From LMUY01 sp965198565 (GTDB lineage Bacteria; Pseudomonadota; Alphaproteobacteria; Acetobacterales; Acetobacteraceae), in contig OZ240665.1 of NCBI GenBank assembly GCA_965198565.1, positions 2,604,001 through 2,668,000 on the forward strand: a stretch of 64,000 nt of DNA, read 5' to 3'. The position numbers and the translations under genes were made by a program. The notes beneath the pieces are model-generated. The model was not told the origin of the DNA. It searched no databases and saw only the letters and a list, made by a program, of their open reading frames with translations. Positions within the stretch are counted from its first letter, which is position 1. Each line of letters opens with the position of its first letter. Positions 17,302-26,171 of this stretch are shown piece after piece.

Positions 17302-17981
17302 GCCTGCAACTGGCGCAGCAGGTCGGCGGCGGCGGCGCGCTCGGCGGCCTGCTTGGTGGGGGCGGTGCCCGCTCCGGTGCGGCCCATGGCGGAGACGGTG
17401 ACGGTGAAGACGAAGGCATGCGGCGGGCCGCTGCGCTCCAGCTCGACGAAGGGCGGCAGGGTGGCGCCGCGCGCTTCCAGCCACTCCTTCAGCTCGGATT
17501 TCGGGTGATGCGGCGGGCCGGGCTGGGCGTCGATCAGCGGCGCCCAGGCCTCGCGCACCAGGCGCCGGGCCGGTTCCAGCCCGCCATCGAGGAACAGCGC
17601 GCCCAGGATCGCCTCCAGCGCATCGGCCAGCACCGCCACGCCACGGCCGACGCCGGCGCGCGCCTCGTTGGGGGCGATGATCAGCCGGCGCTCCAAGCCC
17701 AGCGACCCGGCAACGACGGCCAACTGGGCCTCGGCCACCAATTCGGCATGGCGGCGGGCGAGCATGCCCTCGGTCTCGTCGGGGAAGCGCTCGGCGAGGC
17801 ACTCGGCCATCAGCAGCCCGAGCACGCGGTCCCCCACGAATTCGAGCCGCTCGTTGGAGCGGATGGTGGGGCGGCGGCCGTGGGAGCGCGGCACGGCGGA
17901 GCGGTGGGTCAGCGCCTCGCGCAGCAGCGCCGGGTCGCGGAAGGCGTGTCCGAACTCGGGCCCGGTCCCGGCTTGGCTCAA
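17298..17981 (-). CDS. rnc: Ribonuclease III
   Basis: RNase III cleaves double-stranded RNA in rRNA precursors and some mRNAs. With the TTG at 17981, which overlaps the lepB stop as TTGA, it is 227 aa, the normal length. The catalytic signature is NERLEFVGDRVLG with the distal acidic pair in DALEAILGALFLDGG. A C-terminal double-stranded RNA-binding domain follows (LKEWLEARG through KQAAERAAAADLL). The open frame has an upstream ATG at 18044 inside lepB, which is unlikely to be used. Confidence 0.95.
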   Translation of the reverse strand: MSQAGTGPEFGHAFRDPALLREALTHRSAVPRSHGRRPTIRSNERLEFVGDRVLGLLMAECLAERFPDETEGMLARRHAELVAEAQLAVVAGSLGLERRLIIAPNEARAGVGRGVAVLADALEAILGALFLDGGLEPARRLVREAWAPLIDAQPGPPHHPKSELKEWLEARGATLPPFVELERSGPPHAFVFTVTVSAMGRTGAGTAPTKQAAERAAAADLLRQLQA

Positions 17982-18736
17982 TTGATCCCGGTCAGGATAC
18001 GGCCCCAGCGGATTTCGAACGGCCATTCCCAGACCTCCCACCAAGGATAGCGGGCGTCGATGGAGAAGAAGATGAATTCGGCCCGGCCGACCAGGTTCTC
18101 CACCGGCAGGAAGCCGACGCCGCGGCCGTCCATGAAGCGGCTGTCGAGGCTGTTGTCGCGGTTGTCGCCCATGGCGAACAGGTTGCCAGGAGGCACGACG
18201 TAGTCAGGCGTGTTGTTCTGGAAGCCCTCGTCGCCCATCTTGGCGATCAGGTGGTTCACGCCGTTTGGCAGCGTCTCGGTGTATTCCTGCTCGGCGATGG
18301 AGGCGCCGTTCTCGTCGGTGGCGATGATGGCGCCCATCGGCTTGCGCGGGCAGGGCTGGCCGTTGATGTAGAGCATGCCGTCGCGAACCTGGATGTGGTC
18401 GCCGGGCAGGCCCACGATGCGCTTGATGTAGTCCTGATAGTCGTCGTGCTCGTTCTTGAACACGGCCACGTCGCCACGCTTGGGCAGGCTGCCGAAGATG
18501 CGGCCGGAGAACAGGTCGGGCGAGAACGGCATCGAGTAGCGCGAGAACCCGTAGGCGAACTTGGACACGAACAGGTAGTCGCCCACCAGCAAGGTCGGGA
18601 TCATGGAGCCGGAGGGGATATTGAACGGCTCGAACGCCACGGTGCGGATGGCGACGGCGATCAGGCCGGCATAGATGATGGTCTTGACGTTATCGAGCCA
18701 GCCGCTGGGTTGGGCTTTGGTCTGAGCTTTGGCCAT
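17978..18736 (-). CDS. lepB: Signal peptidase I
   Basis: LepB cleaves signal peptides on the periplasmic face of the inner membrane. The product is 252 aa from the ATG at 18736. An N-terminal membrane anchor spans about 16-36, followed by the catalytic Ser44 (NIPSGSMIPTLLVGD) and the general-base Lys105 (DYIKRIVGLPGD). The GDNRDNSLDSR box is present. The open frame begins at 18793, but the extra 19 residues precede the normal N-terminus. It heads the lepB-rnc-era-recO operon. Confidence 0.96.
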   Translation of the reverse strand: MAKAQTKAQPSGWLDNVKTIIYAGLIAVAIRTVAFEPFNIPSGSMIPTLLVGDYLFVSKFAYGFSRYSMPFSPDLFSGRIFGSLPKRGDVAVFKNEHDDYQDYIKRIVGLPGDHIQVRDGMLYINGQPCPRKPMGAIIATDENGASIAEQEYTETLPNGVNHLIAKMGDEGFQNNTPDYVVPPGNLFAMGDNRDNSLDSRFMDGRGVGFLPVENLVGRAEFIFFSIDARYPWWEVWEWPFEIRWGRILTGIN

Positions 18737-18960
18737 GGAGTGCGGTGGTTGCCCGTAATATGCGCGCGGATAGAGCCGGGGCGGCTGCGCCATGTCAAGG
18801 AAGGGCGGCGTCGCTGCGAGCCCGTACGGTCACGCCGCTGTGGCTGTTTGTGTTGCCGCACATCTTCACTGCGTGACTGAATCCATTCGGGGCGATTTTG
18901 CTCTAGTAATGACAGACAATGAGGGGCAGTGGAGGCACGGTTACGCCAGAGGAGTCGCCC

Positions 18961-19167
18961 GTGATCCGCACCACCGCCCTGTTGTCCCTGCTCGTTGTTC
19001 CCTTGCTTGCCGCCGCCCCAGCGAGCGCGCAAACCCTCCCTGCCACCCCTGCGTCAGCGCAGACTCTGCTGCGTTTCGACACGCCGGGTCATCAGACGGC
19101 AGAGGTGATGCAAGTCGCCTATCACTGCCGCTATCGGCATCACCGCCGGTATTGCTCCCGCCGCTAG
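18961..19167 (+). CDS. Small exported basic protein
   Basis: The product is 68 aa from the GTG at 18961, preceded by GAGGAG. A signal peptide (ALLSLLVVPLLAAAPASAQ) leaves a mature part of about 45 residues that ends in a His/Arg/Cys/Tyr-rich stretch (YHCRYRHHRRYCSRR). The two cysteines could form a disulfide in the periplasm. No family is recognised. The gene stands alone, convergent with an FKBP isomerase. Confidence 0.5.
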   Translation: MIRTTALLSLLVVPLLAAAPASAQTLPATPASAQTLLRFDTPGHQTAEVMQVAYHCRYRHHRRYCSRR

Positions 19168-19173
19168 TCGCCA

Positions 19174-19206
19174 CTCTCTCCCGCCAGCGGGGCTCGCGGG
19201 AGAGAG
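19174..19206. terminator. REP-like hairpin between convergent genes
   Basis: CTCTCTCCCGC and GCGGGAGAGAG form an 11-bp stem around an 11-base loop. It lies 6 bases after the small exported gene and about 55 bases past the end of the FKBP gene, so it may terminate both. It has no T-run. Confidence 0.55.
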
Positions 19207-19262
19207 AAGCCGGCTATTCGTGCCCTGCGCGCGGCAAGAGGGTGCGGCAGGGCAGGGTGACG

Positions 19263-19685
19263 TTAGTTGACGCTCAGCAGCTCCACATCGAAGATCAAGG
19301 TCGCGTTCGGCGGGATGACGCCGCCTGCGCCGCGCGCGCCATAGCCCAGGTCGGGCGGGATGATCAGGGTGCGGTGGCCGCCGACATGCATGCCAGCCAC
19401 GCCCTGGTCCCAGCCGGCGATCACCTGCTGCGCCCCCAGAGTGAAACTGAACGGCTGGTTGCGATCCCGCGAGCTGTCGAACTTGCGGCCCTTTTGGCCG
19501 CCCTGGTCCAGCCAGCCGGTGTATTGCACGTGGACCGTCTGGCCGGCGTGGGCGACCGGGCCGGTGCCGACGACGTCGTCGTGATAGGCCAGGCCCGAGG
19601 GCAGGGTGGTGTAGTCGCTGGGCGCAGCGGATGCGGTCATGGCGATCAACGAAGCTCCTATAAGGGTGGCGATGGCATGGCGCAT
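19263..19685 (-). CDS. FKBP-type peptidyl-prolyl cis-trans isomerase, exported
   Basis: The product is a 140 aa FKBP fold enzyme catalysing proline isomerisation, probably in the periplasm because of the signal peptide (IATLIGASLIAMTASA). The single FKBP domain covers about 30-140. It includes VHVQYTGWL, FDSSRDRNQPFSFTLG, VIAGWDQGVAGM and GYGARGAGGVIPPNATLIFDVELL. No chaperone dimerisation domain of the FkpA type is present. It is monocistronic, with the ATP synthase operon starting 208 bases away on the other strand. Confidence 0.93.
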   Translation of the reverse strand: MRHAIATLIGASLIAMTASAAPSDYTTLPSGLAYHDDVVGTGPVAHAGQTVHVQYTGWLDQGGQKGRKFDSSRDRNQPFSFTLGAQQVIAGWDQGVAGMHVGGHRTLIIPPDLGYGARGAGGVIPPNATLIFDVELLSVN

Positions 19686-19893
19686 CTGCGGCCGTCCTGT
19701 TCAAGTTCACGAGTGGCCGCCCTTAGCATGCGGCGTCAACGCGGCCCAAATTCGCGGTTAACGAAAACGCGATCGGCCCGGCGCCCGCCTTGTTGCACCA
19801 CCCAAACCTGCATGCTAAGGCCAGCCGCCGTCCGACCGGACCGGTTCCTGTCCCTCTAGACTCCCCCACCCACTCGTTTCTGGATGAACATAC

Positions 19894-20460
19894 GTGGCCG
19901 CTGAAGGCACGATCTCCCAAAGCGGCGGACTGCCGGGCCGTTACGCGGCAGCGCTGTACGATCTCGCGTCGGAGCACCGCGAGCTTGATACCGTCGTCGA
20001 TCAAATGACAGGCCTCGGGCGCCTGATCGACGAAAGCGCCCCGTTCCGCCGGCTGCTGGCCTCGCCGCTGATCGACGTGACGCAAGCGCGGACCGCCGCC
20101 GCTGCCGTTCTGGCCGAGCAAGGCTTCGGCAAGACCGTCAGCGACTTCGTGGGCGTGATCGCCAACAACCGCCGGCTCCCCGTGCTGCGCGCCATCGTCA
20201 CCGCGTTCGCGACACTGGTGGCCGACAAGCGCGGCGTCGTCACCGCGGCAGTGGCATCCGCGCATCCGCTCAGCGACGTGCAGCGCGAGCAGTTGCGCGC
20301 CCGCATGATCGAAGCGGGGTTCGGCAACGTGAACATCCAAGAGACAGTGGACGCCAGCCTGCTCGGCGGCCTGGTCGTGCGCGTGGGCGCACGGCTGTAT
20401 GACACCAGTCTGAAATCCCGGCTGCAGCGCCTGCAGTACGCCATGAAGGGAGCTGCGTAA
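19894..20460 (+). CDS. atpH: ATP synthase F1 subunit delta
   Basis: Delta connects the F1 head to the peripheral stalk. The product is 188 aa from a GTG. Family features are GRYAAALYDLASE at the N-terminus and GGLVVRVGARLYDTSLKSRLQRL at the C-terminus. It is the first gene of atpHAGDC, with 5 bases before atpA. The alphaproteobacterial split is followed: the F0 genes are not here. I could not identify a convincing promoter in the 208 bases upstream. Confidence 0.96.
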   Translation: MAAEGTISQSGGLPGRYAAALYDLASEHRELDTVVDQMTGLGRLIDESAPFRRLLASPLIDVTQARTAAAAVLAEQGFGKTVSDFVGVIANNRRLPVLRAIVTAFATLVADKRGVVTAAVASAHPLSDVQREQLRARMIEAGFGNVNIQETVDASLLGGLVVRVGARLYDTSLKSRLQRLQYAMKGAA

Positions 20461-20465
20461 CCACC

Positions 20466-22001
20466 ATGGACATCCGCCCCGCTGAGATCAGCGAAATCCT
20501 CAAGCAACAGATCGCCTCGTTCGACCGCGAGCAGGACGTGGCCGAAACCGGCCAGGTGCTGTCGGTGGGCGACGGCATCGCGCGCGTGTTCGGCCTGCAG
20601 AACGTGATGGCGGGCGAGTTGGTCGAGTTCCCCTCCGCCGGGCTGCGCGGCATGGCGCTGAACCTCGAGACCGACAATGTCGGCGTGGTGGTGTTCGGCG
20701 ACGACAAGGCGATCCGCGAGGGCGACACCGTCAGCCGCACCTCGCGCATCGTGTCCGTGCCCGTCGGCAAAGGGCTGCTGGGCCGGGTGGTGGACGGGCT
20801 GGGCCTGCCGATCGACGGCAAGGGCCCGCTCACCGACGTCAAGGAGATGCTGGTCGAGCAGAAGGCGCCGGGCATCATCCCGCGCAAGTCGGTGCACGAG
20901 CCGATGCAGACCGGGCTGAAGGCGATCGACGCGCTGATCCCGGTTGGCCGCGGCCAGCGTGAGCTGATCATCGGCGACCGCCAGATCGGCAAGACCGCGG
21001 TGATCATCGACACCATCATCAACCAGAAGCAGGTCAACGCCGGCACGGACGAGAGCAAGAAGCTCTATTGCATCTATGTCGCGATTGGCCAGAAGCGCTC
21101 CACCGTGGCGCAGATCGTGCGCACGCTCGAGGAGCAGGGGGCGATGGAGTATTCCATCGTGGTCGCCGCCACCGCGTCCGACCCGGCGCCGCTGCAGTTC
21201 CTGGCGCCCTACACCGGCGCCACCATGGGCGAGTTCTTCCGCGACAACGGCATGCACGCCATGATCGCGTATGACGACCTCTCCAAGCAGGCGGTGGCGT
21301 ATCGCCAGATGTCGCTGCTGCTGCGCCGCCCGCCGGGCCGCGAGGCGTATCCGGGGGACGTGTTCTACCTGCACAGCCGCCTGCTGGAGCGCGCCGCCAA
21401 GATGAGCGACGCCAATGGCGCCGGGTCGTTGACGGCGCTGCCGGTGATCGAGACCCAGGCGGGCGACGTTTCGGCGTATATCCCGACCAACGTGATCTCG
21501 ATCACGGACGGGCAGATCTTCCTCGAGTCGGAGCTGTTCTTCCGCGGCATCCGGCCGGCGGTGAACGTTGGGCTGTCGGTGTCGCGGGTGGGGTCGGCGG
21601 CGCAGACGCGGGCGATGAAGAAGGTCGCCGGGTCGATCAAGCTCGAACTGGCGCAGTATCGCGAAATGGCGGCGTTCGCGCAGTTCTCGTCGGACTTGGA
21701 CGCCTCGACGCAGAAGCTCCTGGCGCGTGGGGCCCGGCTGACCGAGCTGCTGAAGCAGCCGCAGTTCCATCCGCTGCCGGTCGAGGTGCAGGCGGTGGTG
21801 CTGTATGCCGGCGTGCGCGGCTATCTGGACAACGTGGACGTGGGCAAGGTCGGGCAGTTCGAGCGCAGCATGATCAGTGAGCTGCGGTCGCGCGAGCCGT
21901 CGGTGATGGACACCATCCGCGCGGATTTGGACATCAAGCCGGAGACGGAGGCCAAGCTGAAGAGCTTCCTCGAGGGCTTCGCCAAGTCGTTCAACGCGTG
22001 A
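20466..22001 (+). CDS. atpA: ATP synthase F1 subunit alpha
   Basis: This is the regulatory nucleotide-binding subunit of F1, 511 aa. It begins MDIRPAEISEILKQQI, has the Walker A GDRQIGKTA, and the signature segment PAVNVGLSVSRVGSAAQ near residue 365. The length and order of the beta-barrel, nucleotide-binding and helical domains are standard. A 59-base gap containing a palindromic repeat separates it from atpG. Confidence 0.98.
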   Translation: MDIRPAEISEILKQQIASFDREQDVAETGQVLSVGDGIARVFGLQNVMAGELVEFPSAGLRGMALNLETDNVGVVVFGDDKAIREGDTVSRTSRIVSVPVGKGLLGRVVDGLGLPIDGKGPLTDVKEMLVEQKAPGIIPRKSVHEPMQTGLKAIDALIPVGRGQRELIIGDRQIGKTAVIIDTIINQKQVNAGTDESKKLYCIYVAIGQKRSTVAQIVRTLEEQGAMEYSIVVAATASDPAPLQFLAPYTGATMGEFFRDNGMHAMIAYDDLSKQAVAYRQMSLLLRRPPGREAYPGDVFYLHSRLLERAAKMSDANGAGSLTALPVIETQAGDVSAYIPTNVISITDGQIFLESELFFRGIRPAVNVGLSVSRVGSAAQTRAMKKVAGSIKLELAQYREMAAFAQFSSDLDASTQKLLARGARLTELLKQPQFHPLPVEVQAVVLYAGVRGYLDNVDVGKVGQFERSMISELRSREPSVMDTIRADLDIKPETEAKLKSFLEGFAKSFNA

Positions 22002-22010
22002 TGATGAGCG

Positions 22011-22050
22011 CCACCCTCACCCCGGCCCTCTCCCGCCAGCGGGAGAGGGA
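22011..22050. repeat. REP-like palindromic repeat inside the atp operon
   Basis: CCACCCTCACCCCGG plus CTCTCCCGC-CA-GCGGGAGAG lies between atpA and atpG, ending 10 bases before the atpG ATG. It is the only one inside this operon and might affect mRNA stability or atpG translation. Confidence 0.85.
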
Positions 22051-22060
22051 GTCTAAGTAG

Positions 22061-22945
22061 ATGGCCTCCCTCAAAGCCCTTCGCGCCCGCATCAACAGCG
22101 TGAAGTCCACCCGCAAGATCACCTCGGCCATGAAGATGGTGGCGGCCAGCAAGCTGCGCCGGGCCCAGCAGCAGGCCGAGGCGGCGCGGCCCTACGCCGA
22201 GCGGATGGAGCGAATGCTCGCCGCCCTGGCCACCAGCGTGCAGGGCAGCCCGACCGCGCCGCGCATGCTGGCGGGAACCGGCAACGACAAAGTGCACCTG
22301 CTCATCGTCATCACCGCCGATCGCGGCCTGGCCGGCGCCTTCAACACCAACGTGGGCCGTGCCGCGCGCAACCTGGCCCGGCGGCTGATGTCCGAGGGCA
22401 AGACGGTCAAGATCATCACCGTCGGCCGCAAAGGCCGCGACTATCTGCGCCGCGAGATGGCCAGCAACATCGTGGGCGACATCTCCTTCGCAGGTAAGAA
22501 GAAGGTGGACTACGCCGACGTCGAGGCTATCGGGCTGCAGGCGGCGGAGATGCTGGGGCGCGACGAGTTCGACATCGCCACGGTGGTGTACAACCGCTTC
22601 GTCTCGGTGATCAACCAGGTCCCGACCGAGTTGCAGATCATCCCGCCGCTGATGACCGAGACCGGCCCGGCGGAACAGACCACGGCGCAGGCGATCTACG
22701 AGTTCGAGCCGGACGAGGAGACCATCCTCGCCAAGCTGCTGCCGAAGAACCTGTCCATCCAGCTCTACCGTGCCCAGCTCGAAAGCGGCGCTGGCGAGCA
22801 TGGCGCACGGATGACCGCGATGGACAACGCCACCCGCAACGCCGGCGAGGCGATCAACAAACTGACGTTGAACTACAACCGCTCGCGCCAGGCCAACATC
22901 ACGCGCGAGCTGATCGAGATCATTTCCGGCGCCGAGGCGCTCTAA
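22061..22945 (+). CDS. atpG: ATP synthase F1 subunit gamma
   Basis: Gamma is the central rotor shaft of F1. The product is 294 aa. The N-terminal helix MASLKALRARINSVKSTRKITSAMKMVAASK and the C-terminal helix with ARMTAMDNATRNAGEAI are diagnostic. No strong Shine-Dalgarno is free of the preceding palindromic repeat, whose 3' arm (GGGAGAGGGAG) may itself serve as the ribosome-binding site. Confidence 0.97.
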   Translation: MASLKALRARINSVKSTRKITSAMKMVAASKLRRAQQQAEAARPYAERMERMLAALATSVQGSPTAPRMLAGTGNDKVHLLIVITADRGLAGAFNTNVGRAARNLARRLMSEGKTVKIITVGRKGRDYLRREMASNIVGDISFAGKKKVDYADVEAIGLQAAEMLGRDEFDIATVVYNRFVSVINQVPTELQIIPPLMTETGPAEQTTAQAIYEFEPDEETILAKLLPKNLSIQLYRAQLESGAGEHGARMTAMDNATRNAGEAINKLTLNYNRSRQANITRELIEIISGAEAL

Positions 22946-23015
22946 CATAGAGGGATGAAAGGGACGACTGTCCCTTTCCGGGTCCAGGGCAGAGCCCTGG
23001 AAAGGAGAACTTACA

Positions 23016-24449
23016 ATGGCAACCAACAGCGTAGGCCGCATCACCCAGATCCTAGGCGCCGTCCTGGACGTCCAGTTCGAGGGCGACCTGCCGTTCATCC
23101 AGAGCGCGCTCACCACCAAGCGCTCCAACGGCGACACGCTCGTGATGGAGGTGGCGCAGGAGCTCGGCGAGCGCACTGTCCGCTGCATCGCGATGGACAG
23201 CACGGACGGTCTGGTCCGCGGCTCTGAGGTCTCCGACACCGGGGCGCCGATCACGGTCCCGGTCGGCCCCGAGACGCTGGGCCGCATCCTGAACGTGATC
23301 GGCGAGCCGATCGACGAGCGCGGCCCGGTGAACGCCAAGATGAGCTACCCGATCCATCGCGCCGCGCCCTCGTTCGAGGAGCAGGCGACATCGGCAGAAG
23401 TCCTCGTCACCGGGATCAAGGTGGTGGACCTGCTGGCGCCCTACCTCAAGGGCGGCAAGGTCGGCCTGTTCGGTGGCGCTGGCGTGGGCAAGACGGTGCT
23501 GATCCAGGAGCTGATCAACAACATCGCCAAGGCGCATGGCGGCGTGTCGGTGTTCGCCGGCGTCGGCGAGCGCACCCGCGAGGGTAACGACCTCTACCAC
23601 GAGATGATCGATGCCGGCGTGATCAAGCTGGGCGACAACACCACCGAGGGCTCCAAGGTGGCGCTGGTCTATGGCCAGATGAACGAGCCGCCGGGCGCGC
23701 GGGCGCGGGTGGCGCTGTCTGGCCTGTCGCTGGCGGAGTATTTCCGCGACGAGGAAGGCCAGGACGTGCTGTTCTTCGTGGACAACATCTTCCGCTTCAC
23801 CCAGGCCGGCGCCGAAGTGTCCGCGCTGCTGGGCCGCATCCCGTCCGCCGTGGGCTACCAGCCGACCTTGGCCACGGACATGGGCGCGCTGCAGGAGCGC
23901 ATCACCTCCACCAAGAAGGGCTCGATCACCTCGGTGCAGGCGATCTACGTGCCCGCCGACGACCTTACCGACCCGGCGCCTGCCACCTCCTTCGCCCACC
24001 TGGACGCGACCACCGTGCTGTCCCGCTCGATCGCCGAACTCGGCATCTACCCGGCGGTCGACCCGCTCGACTCCACCAGCCGCTCGCTCGACGCGCGCAT
24101 CATCGGCGACGAACACTACGACACCGCGCGCGAGGTGCAGCGCATCCTGCAGACCTACAAGTCGCTGCAGGACATCATCGCGATCCTGGGGATGGACGAG
24201 CTCTCCGAAGAGGACAAGCTGGTCGTCTCCCGCGCCCGCAAGATCCAGCGCTTCCTGAGCCAGCCGTTCCACGTCGCCGAGGTGTTCACGGGGACGCCGG
24301 GCCTGTTCATCTCGCTGGCCGACACCATCCGCAGCTTCAAGGCCATCGTGGCAGGCGAGTATGACCATCTGCCGGAGTCGGCGTTCTACATGGTCGGCAC
24401 CATCGAGGACGCGGTGAAGAAGGCCGAGGGGATGAAGGAGAAGGCGTGA
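23016..24449 (+). CDS. atpD: ATP synthase F1 subunit beta
   Basis: This is the catalytic F1 subunit, 477 aa. Walker A is GGAGVGKTVLI, the catalytic glutamate lies in GVGERTREGNDLY, and the DELSEED-loop equivalent reads MDELSEEDK. Standard length and an AAGGAG ribosome-binding site. It overlaps atpC as TGATG. Confidence 0.98.
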   Translation: MATNSVGRITQILGAVLDVQFEGDLPFIQSALTTKRSNGDTLVMEVAQELGERTVRCIAMDSTDGLVRGSEVSDTGAPITVPVGPETLGRILNVIGEPIDERGPVNAKMSYPIHRAAPSFEEQATSAEVLVTGIKVVDLLAPYLKGGKVGLFGGAGVGKTVLIQELINNIAKAHGGVSVFAGVGERTREGNDLYHEMIDAGVIKLGDNTTEGSKVALVYGQMNEPPGARARVALSGLSLAEYFRDEEGQDVLFFVDNIFRFTQAGAEVSALLGRIPSAVGYQPTLATDMGALQERITSTKKGSITSVQAIYVPADDLTDPAPATSFAHLDATTVLSRSIAELGIYPAVDPLDSTSRSLDARIIGDEHYDTAREVQRILQTYKSLQDIIAILGMDELSEEDKLVVSRARKIQRFLSQPFHVAEVFTGTPGLFISLADTIRSFKAIVAGEYDHLPESAFYMVGTIEDAVKKAEGMKEKA

Positions 24450-24853
24450 TGCCGGTCGCGCTCGAGATCGTCAGCCCCGAGCGCCTGCTGCTGTCGCGCG
24501 AGGTGGAGATGGTGGTGATCCCCGCCTCCGAGGGGGACATGGGCGTGTTGCCGAACCACTCGCCGGTGATCGTGCTGCTGCGCGGCGGCACGGTGCGCCT
24601 CTACGAGGGCGGGCGGGTGACGGACACGCTGTTCGTCAGTGGCGGGTTCGCCGAAGTGACCCCGGAGCGCTGCACCGTGCTGGCGGACGAGGCGGTGCCG
24701 ACCAGCGAGCTGTCCCGCAGCGAGGGCGAGCGCCGGCTGGCGGAGGCGCAGGCGGCCTACAACGCGGCTGATAAAATGGACGTGCCGGCGCTGGACGCCG
24801 CGATGGACCAGATGCAGTCCGCCCGCGCGATGATCGAGGCGGCCGCGGGCTAG
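24449..24853 (+). CDS. atpC: ATP synthase F1 subunit epsilon
   Basis: Epsilon is the rotor-stalk subunit that inhibits ATP hydrolysis. The product is 134 aa from the ATG overlapping the atpD stop, and a GTG one codon earlier is possible. The beta-sandwich (LEIVSPERLLLS, EGDMGVLPNHSPVIVLL) is followed by a helical C-terminus. Last gene of the operon. Confidence 0.95.
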   Translation: MPVALEIVSPERLLLSREVEMVVIPASEGDMGVLPNHSPVIVLLRGGTVRLYEGGRVTDTLFVSGGFAEVTPERCTVLADEAVPTSELSRSEGERRLAEAQAAYNAADKMDVPALDAAMDQMQSARAMIEAAAG

Positions 24854-25020
24854 AGGGTGCGGGTTGTCATGGGTGTGGCAAGCGCGCCACGGTCATGCCG
24901 CGCGGTGTCGCCCTCACGCCACGTTGGCTTTCCTCACCGTAGCCGCAATGCCATGACTTGCGTCGTTTGAGTTCTGGCGCCGCGTGATTCGGGCGTTATC
25001 AGGAGGATTCCCAGCGAGCT

Positions 25021-25842
25021 ATGAAGCATTGGCGGATTGAGGATGTGGCCTGGGATCAATTCGATCCCTCGAAGGTCGATCCTGAAATCGTCCGACTGGT
25101 GAAATCGGCCGCGTTGGTGGAGCGAAACGGGGTGGAATATGCGGCTTATCTGTGCCGCGTCTTCCGCGAGGATCCGCCGTTTTGCGCTGCAAGCACCAAT
25201 TGGGCGGTCGAGGAAGTCCAGCATGGCGACGCGTTGGGACGCTGGGCCGAGCTTGCCGACCCGGCGTGGCGGTTCCGGGAGGCGTTCGACCGCTATCGCA
25301 CGGAATACAAGCTGCCCTTGGACACCGACACGTCGGTGCGTGGGTCTCGTACGGGGGAGCTGATCGCGCGCTGCATGGTGGAGACGGGGACCTCGTCGTA
25401 CTACACCGCGTTGGCGGACGCCTCGGACGAGCCGGTGCTGCAGCAAGTTTGCCGGCTGATCGCGGCTGATGAGTATCGCCATTTCAAGCTGTTCTACGAC
25501 CACATGCGCCGTTACCTCACCCGCGAGCGGATCGGCATGCTACGCCGGCTGAAGATCGCCGCCGGGCGCATCACCGAGACGGAAGACGACGAGCTTGCCT
25601 ATGCGTACCATTGCGGCAATGAGCCGATCGGCATGCCGTATGCGCATAACCGCTGCATGGCGGCGTATATGGGCCGGGCGATGAGCTTCTACCGCTATCC
25701 CCATGTGGAGCGCAGCATGGGGATGATCCTGAAGGCGGTGGGCCTGCCGCCGCGCGGGCGGCTGTCGAGCACGATGTCAGCCATTTTCTGGCGGATACTG
25801 CGGCGGCGGCAACGACGGTTTGCGGCGCAGCGGGTGGCCTAG
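25021..25842 (+). CDS. Ferritin-like di-iron protein, acyl-ACP-desaturase-like
   Basis: The product is 273 aa, largely helical, with two glutamate/histidine pairs of the ferritin-like di-iron type: VEEVQHGDAL (EExxH) and AADEYRHFKLF (DExxH). Further glutamates lie in SAALVERNGVEYAA and ARCMVETGTSSYY. The arrangement E, ExxH, E, ExxH resembles soluble acyl-ACP desaturases and related di-iron oxidases. The exact substrate cannot be read. The gene stands alone after the atp operon, with 167 bases upstream in which I see no clear element. A rubrerythrin-like role is the main alternative. Confidence 0.6.
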   Translation: MKHWRIEDVAWDQFDPSKVDPEIVRLVKSAALVERNGVEYAAYLCRVFREDPPFCAASTNWAVEEVQHGDALGRWAELADPAWRFREAFDRYRTEYKLPLDTDTSVRGSRTGELIARCMVETGTSSYYTALADASDEPVLQQVCRLIAADEYRHFKLFYDHMRRYLTRERIGMLRRLKIAAGRITETEDDELAYAYHCGNEPIGMPYAHNRCMAAYMGRAMSFYRYPHVERSMGMILKAVGLPPRGRLSSTMSAIFWRILRRRQRRFAAQRVA

Positions 25843-25883
25843 CCAGGCGGAGGGTATGGTGGGCTGAAGCCCACCACGGTCGA

Positions 25884-26087
25884 CTACAGCTTCTGCGTGT
25901 CCGCGCCGCTGCCGCCACCCATGATGCCGCTTCGGCTGTGCGGGTCGCTCTTCGGCTGGATCGTACGGGTGATCGCGGCCGTTTCGTCGTCGCGCTGTTT
26001 GTTGGCCGCCGGGTTGCGTTCGGCGGAGTTGGGCGGGCTGATCGGCGCGTCTTCGCTGTCGTCGGCAATCGCATCATCTGGGGTCAT
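25884..26087 (-). CDS. Small hydrophilic protein, unknown
   Basis: The product is 67 aa, acidic at the start (MTPDDAIADDSEDAP) and polar throughout, with a GGAGG placed 5 bases before the ATG. No hydrophobic segment, cysteine or known motif. It is transcribed against the neighbouring genes. The good ribosome-binding site is the main support that it is real. Confidence 0.45.
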   Translation of the reverse strand: MTPDDAIADDSEDAPISPPNSAERNPAANKQRDDETAAITRTIQPKSDPHSRSGIMGGGSGADTQKL

Positions 26088-26171
26088 GGCGTCCTCCATG
26101 CTGTCAAAGCGCCGGGCTGGCCGGGGAGTTTCCTCTTGGGCTAACCTGCCCCATCCGGTCCGGAGCGACGC

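Noticed and set aside
18637..18793. lepB start at 18793
   Set aside because: The added residues precede the normal N-terminus of signal peptidase, and the ATG at 18736 fits the family start.
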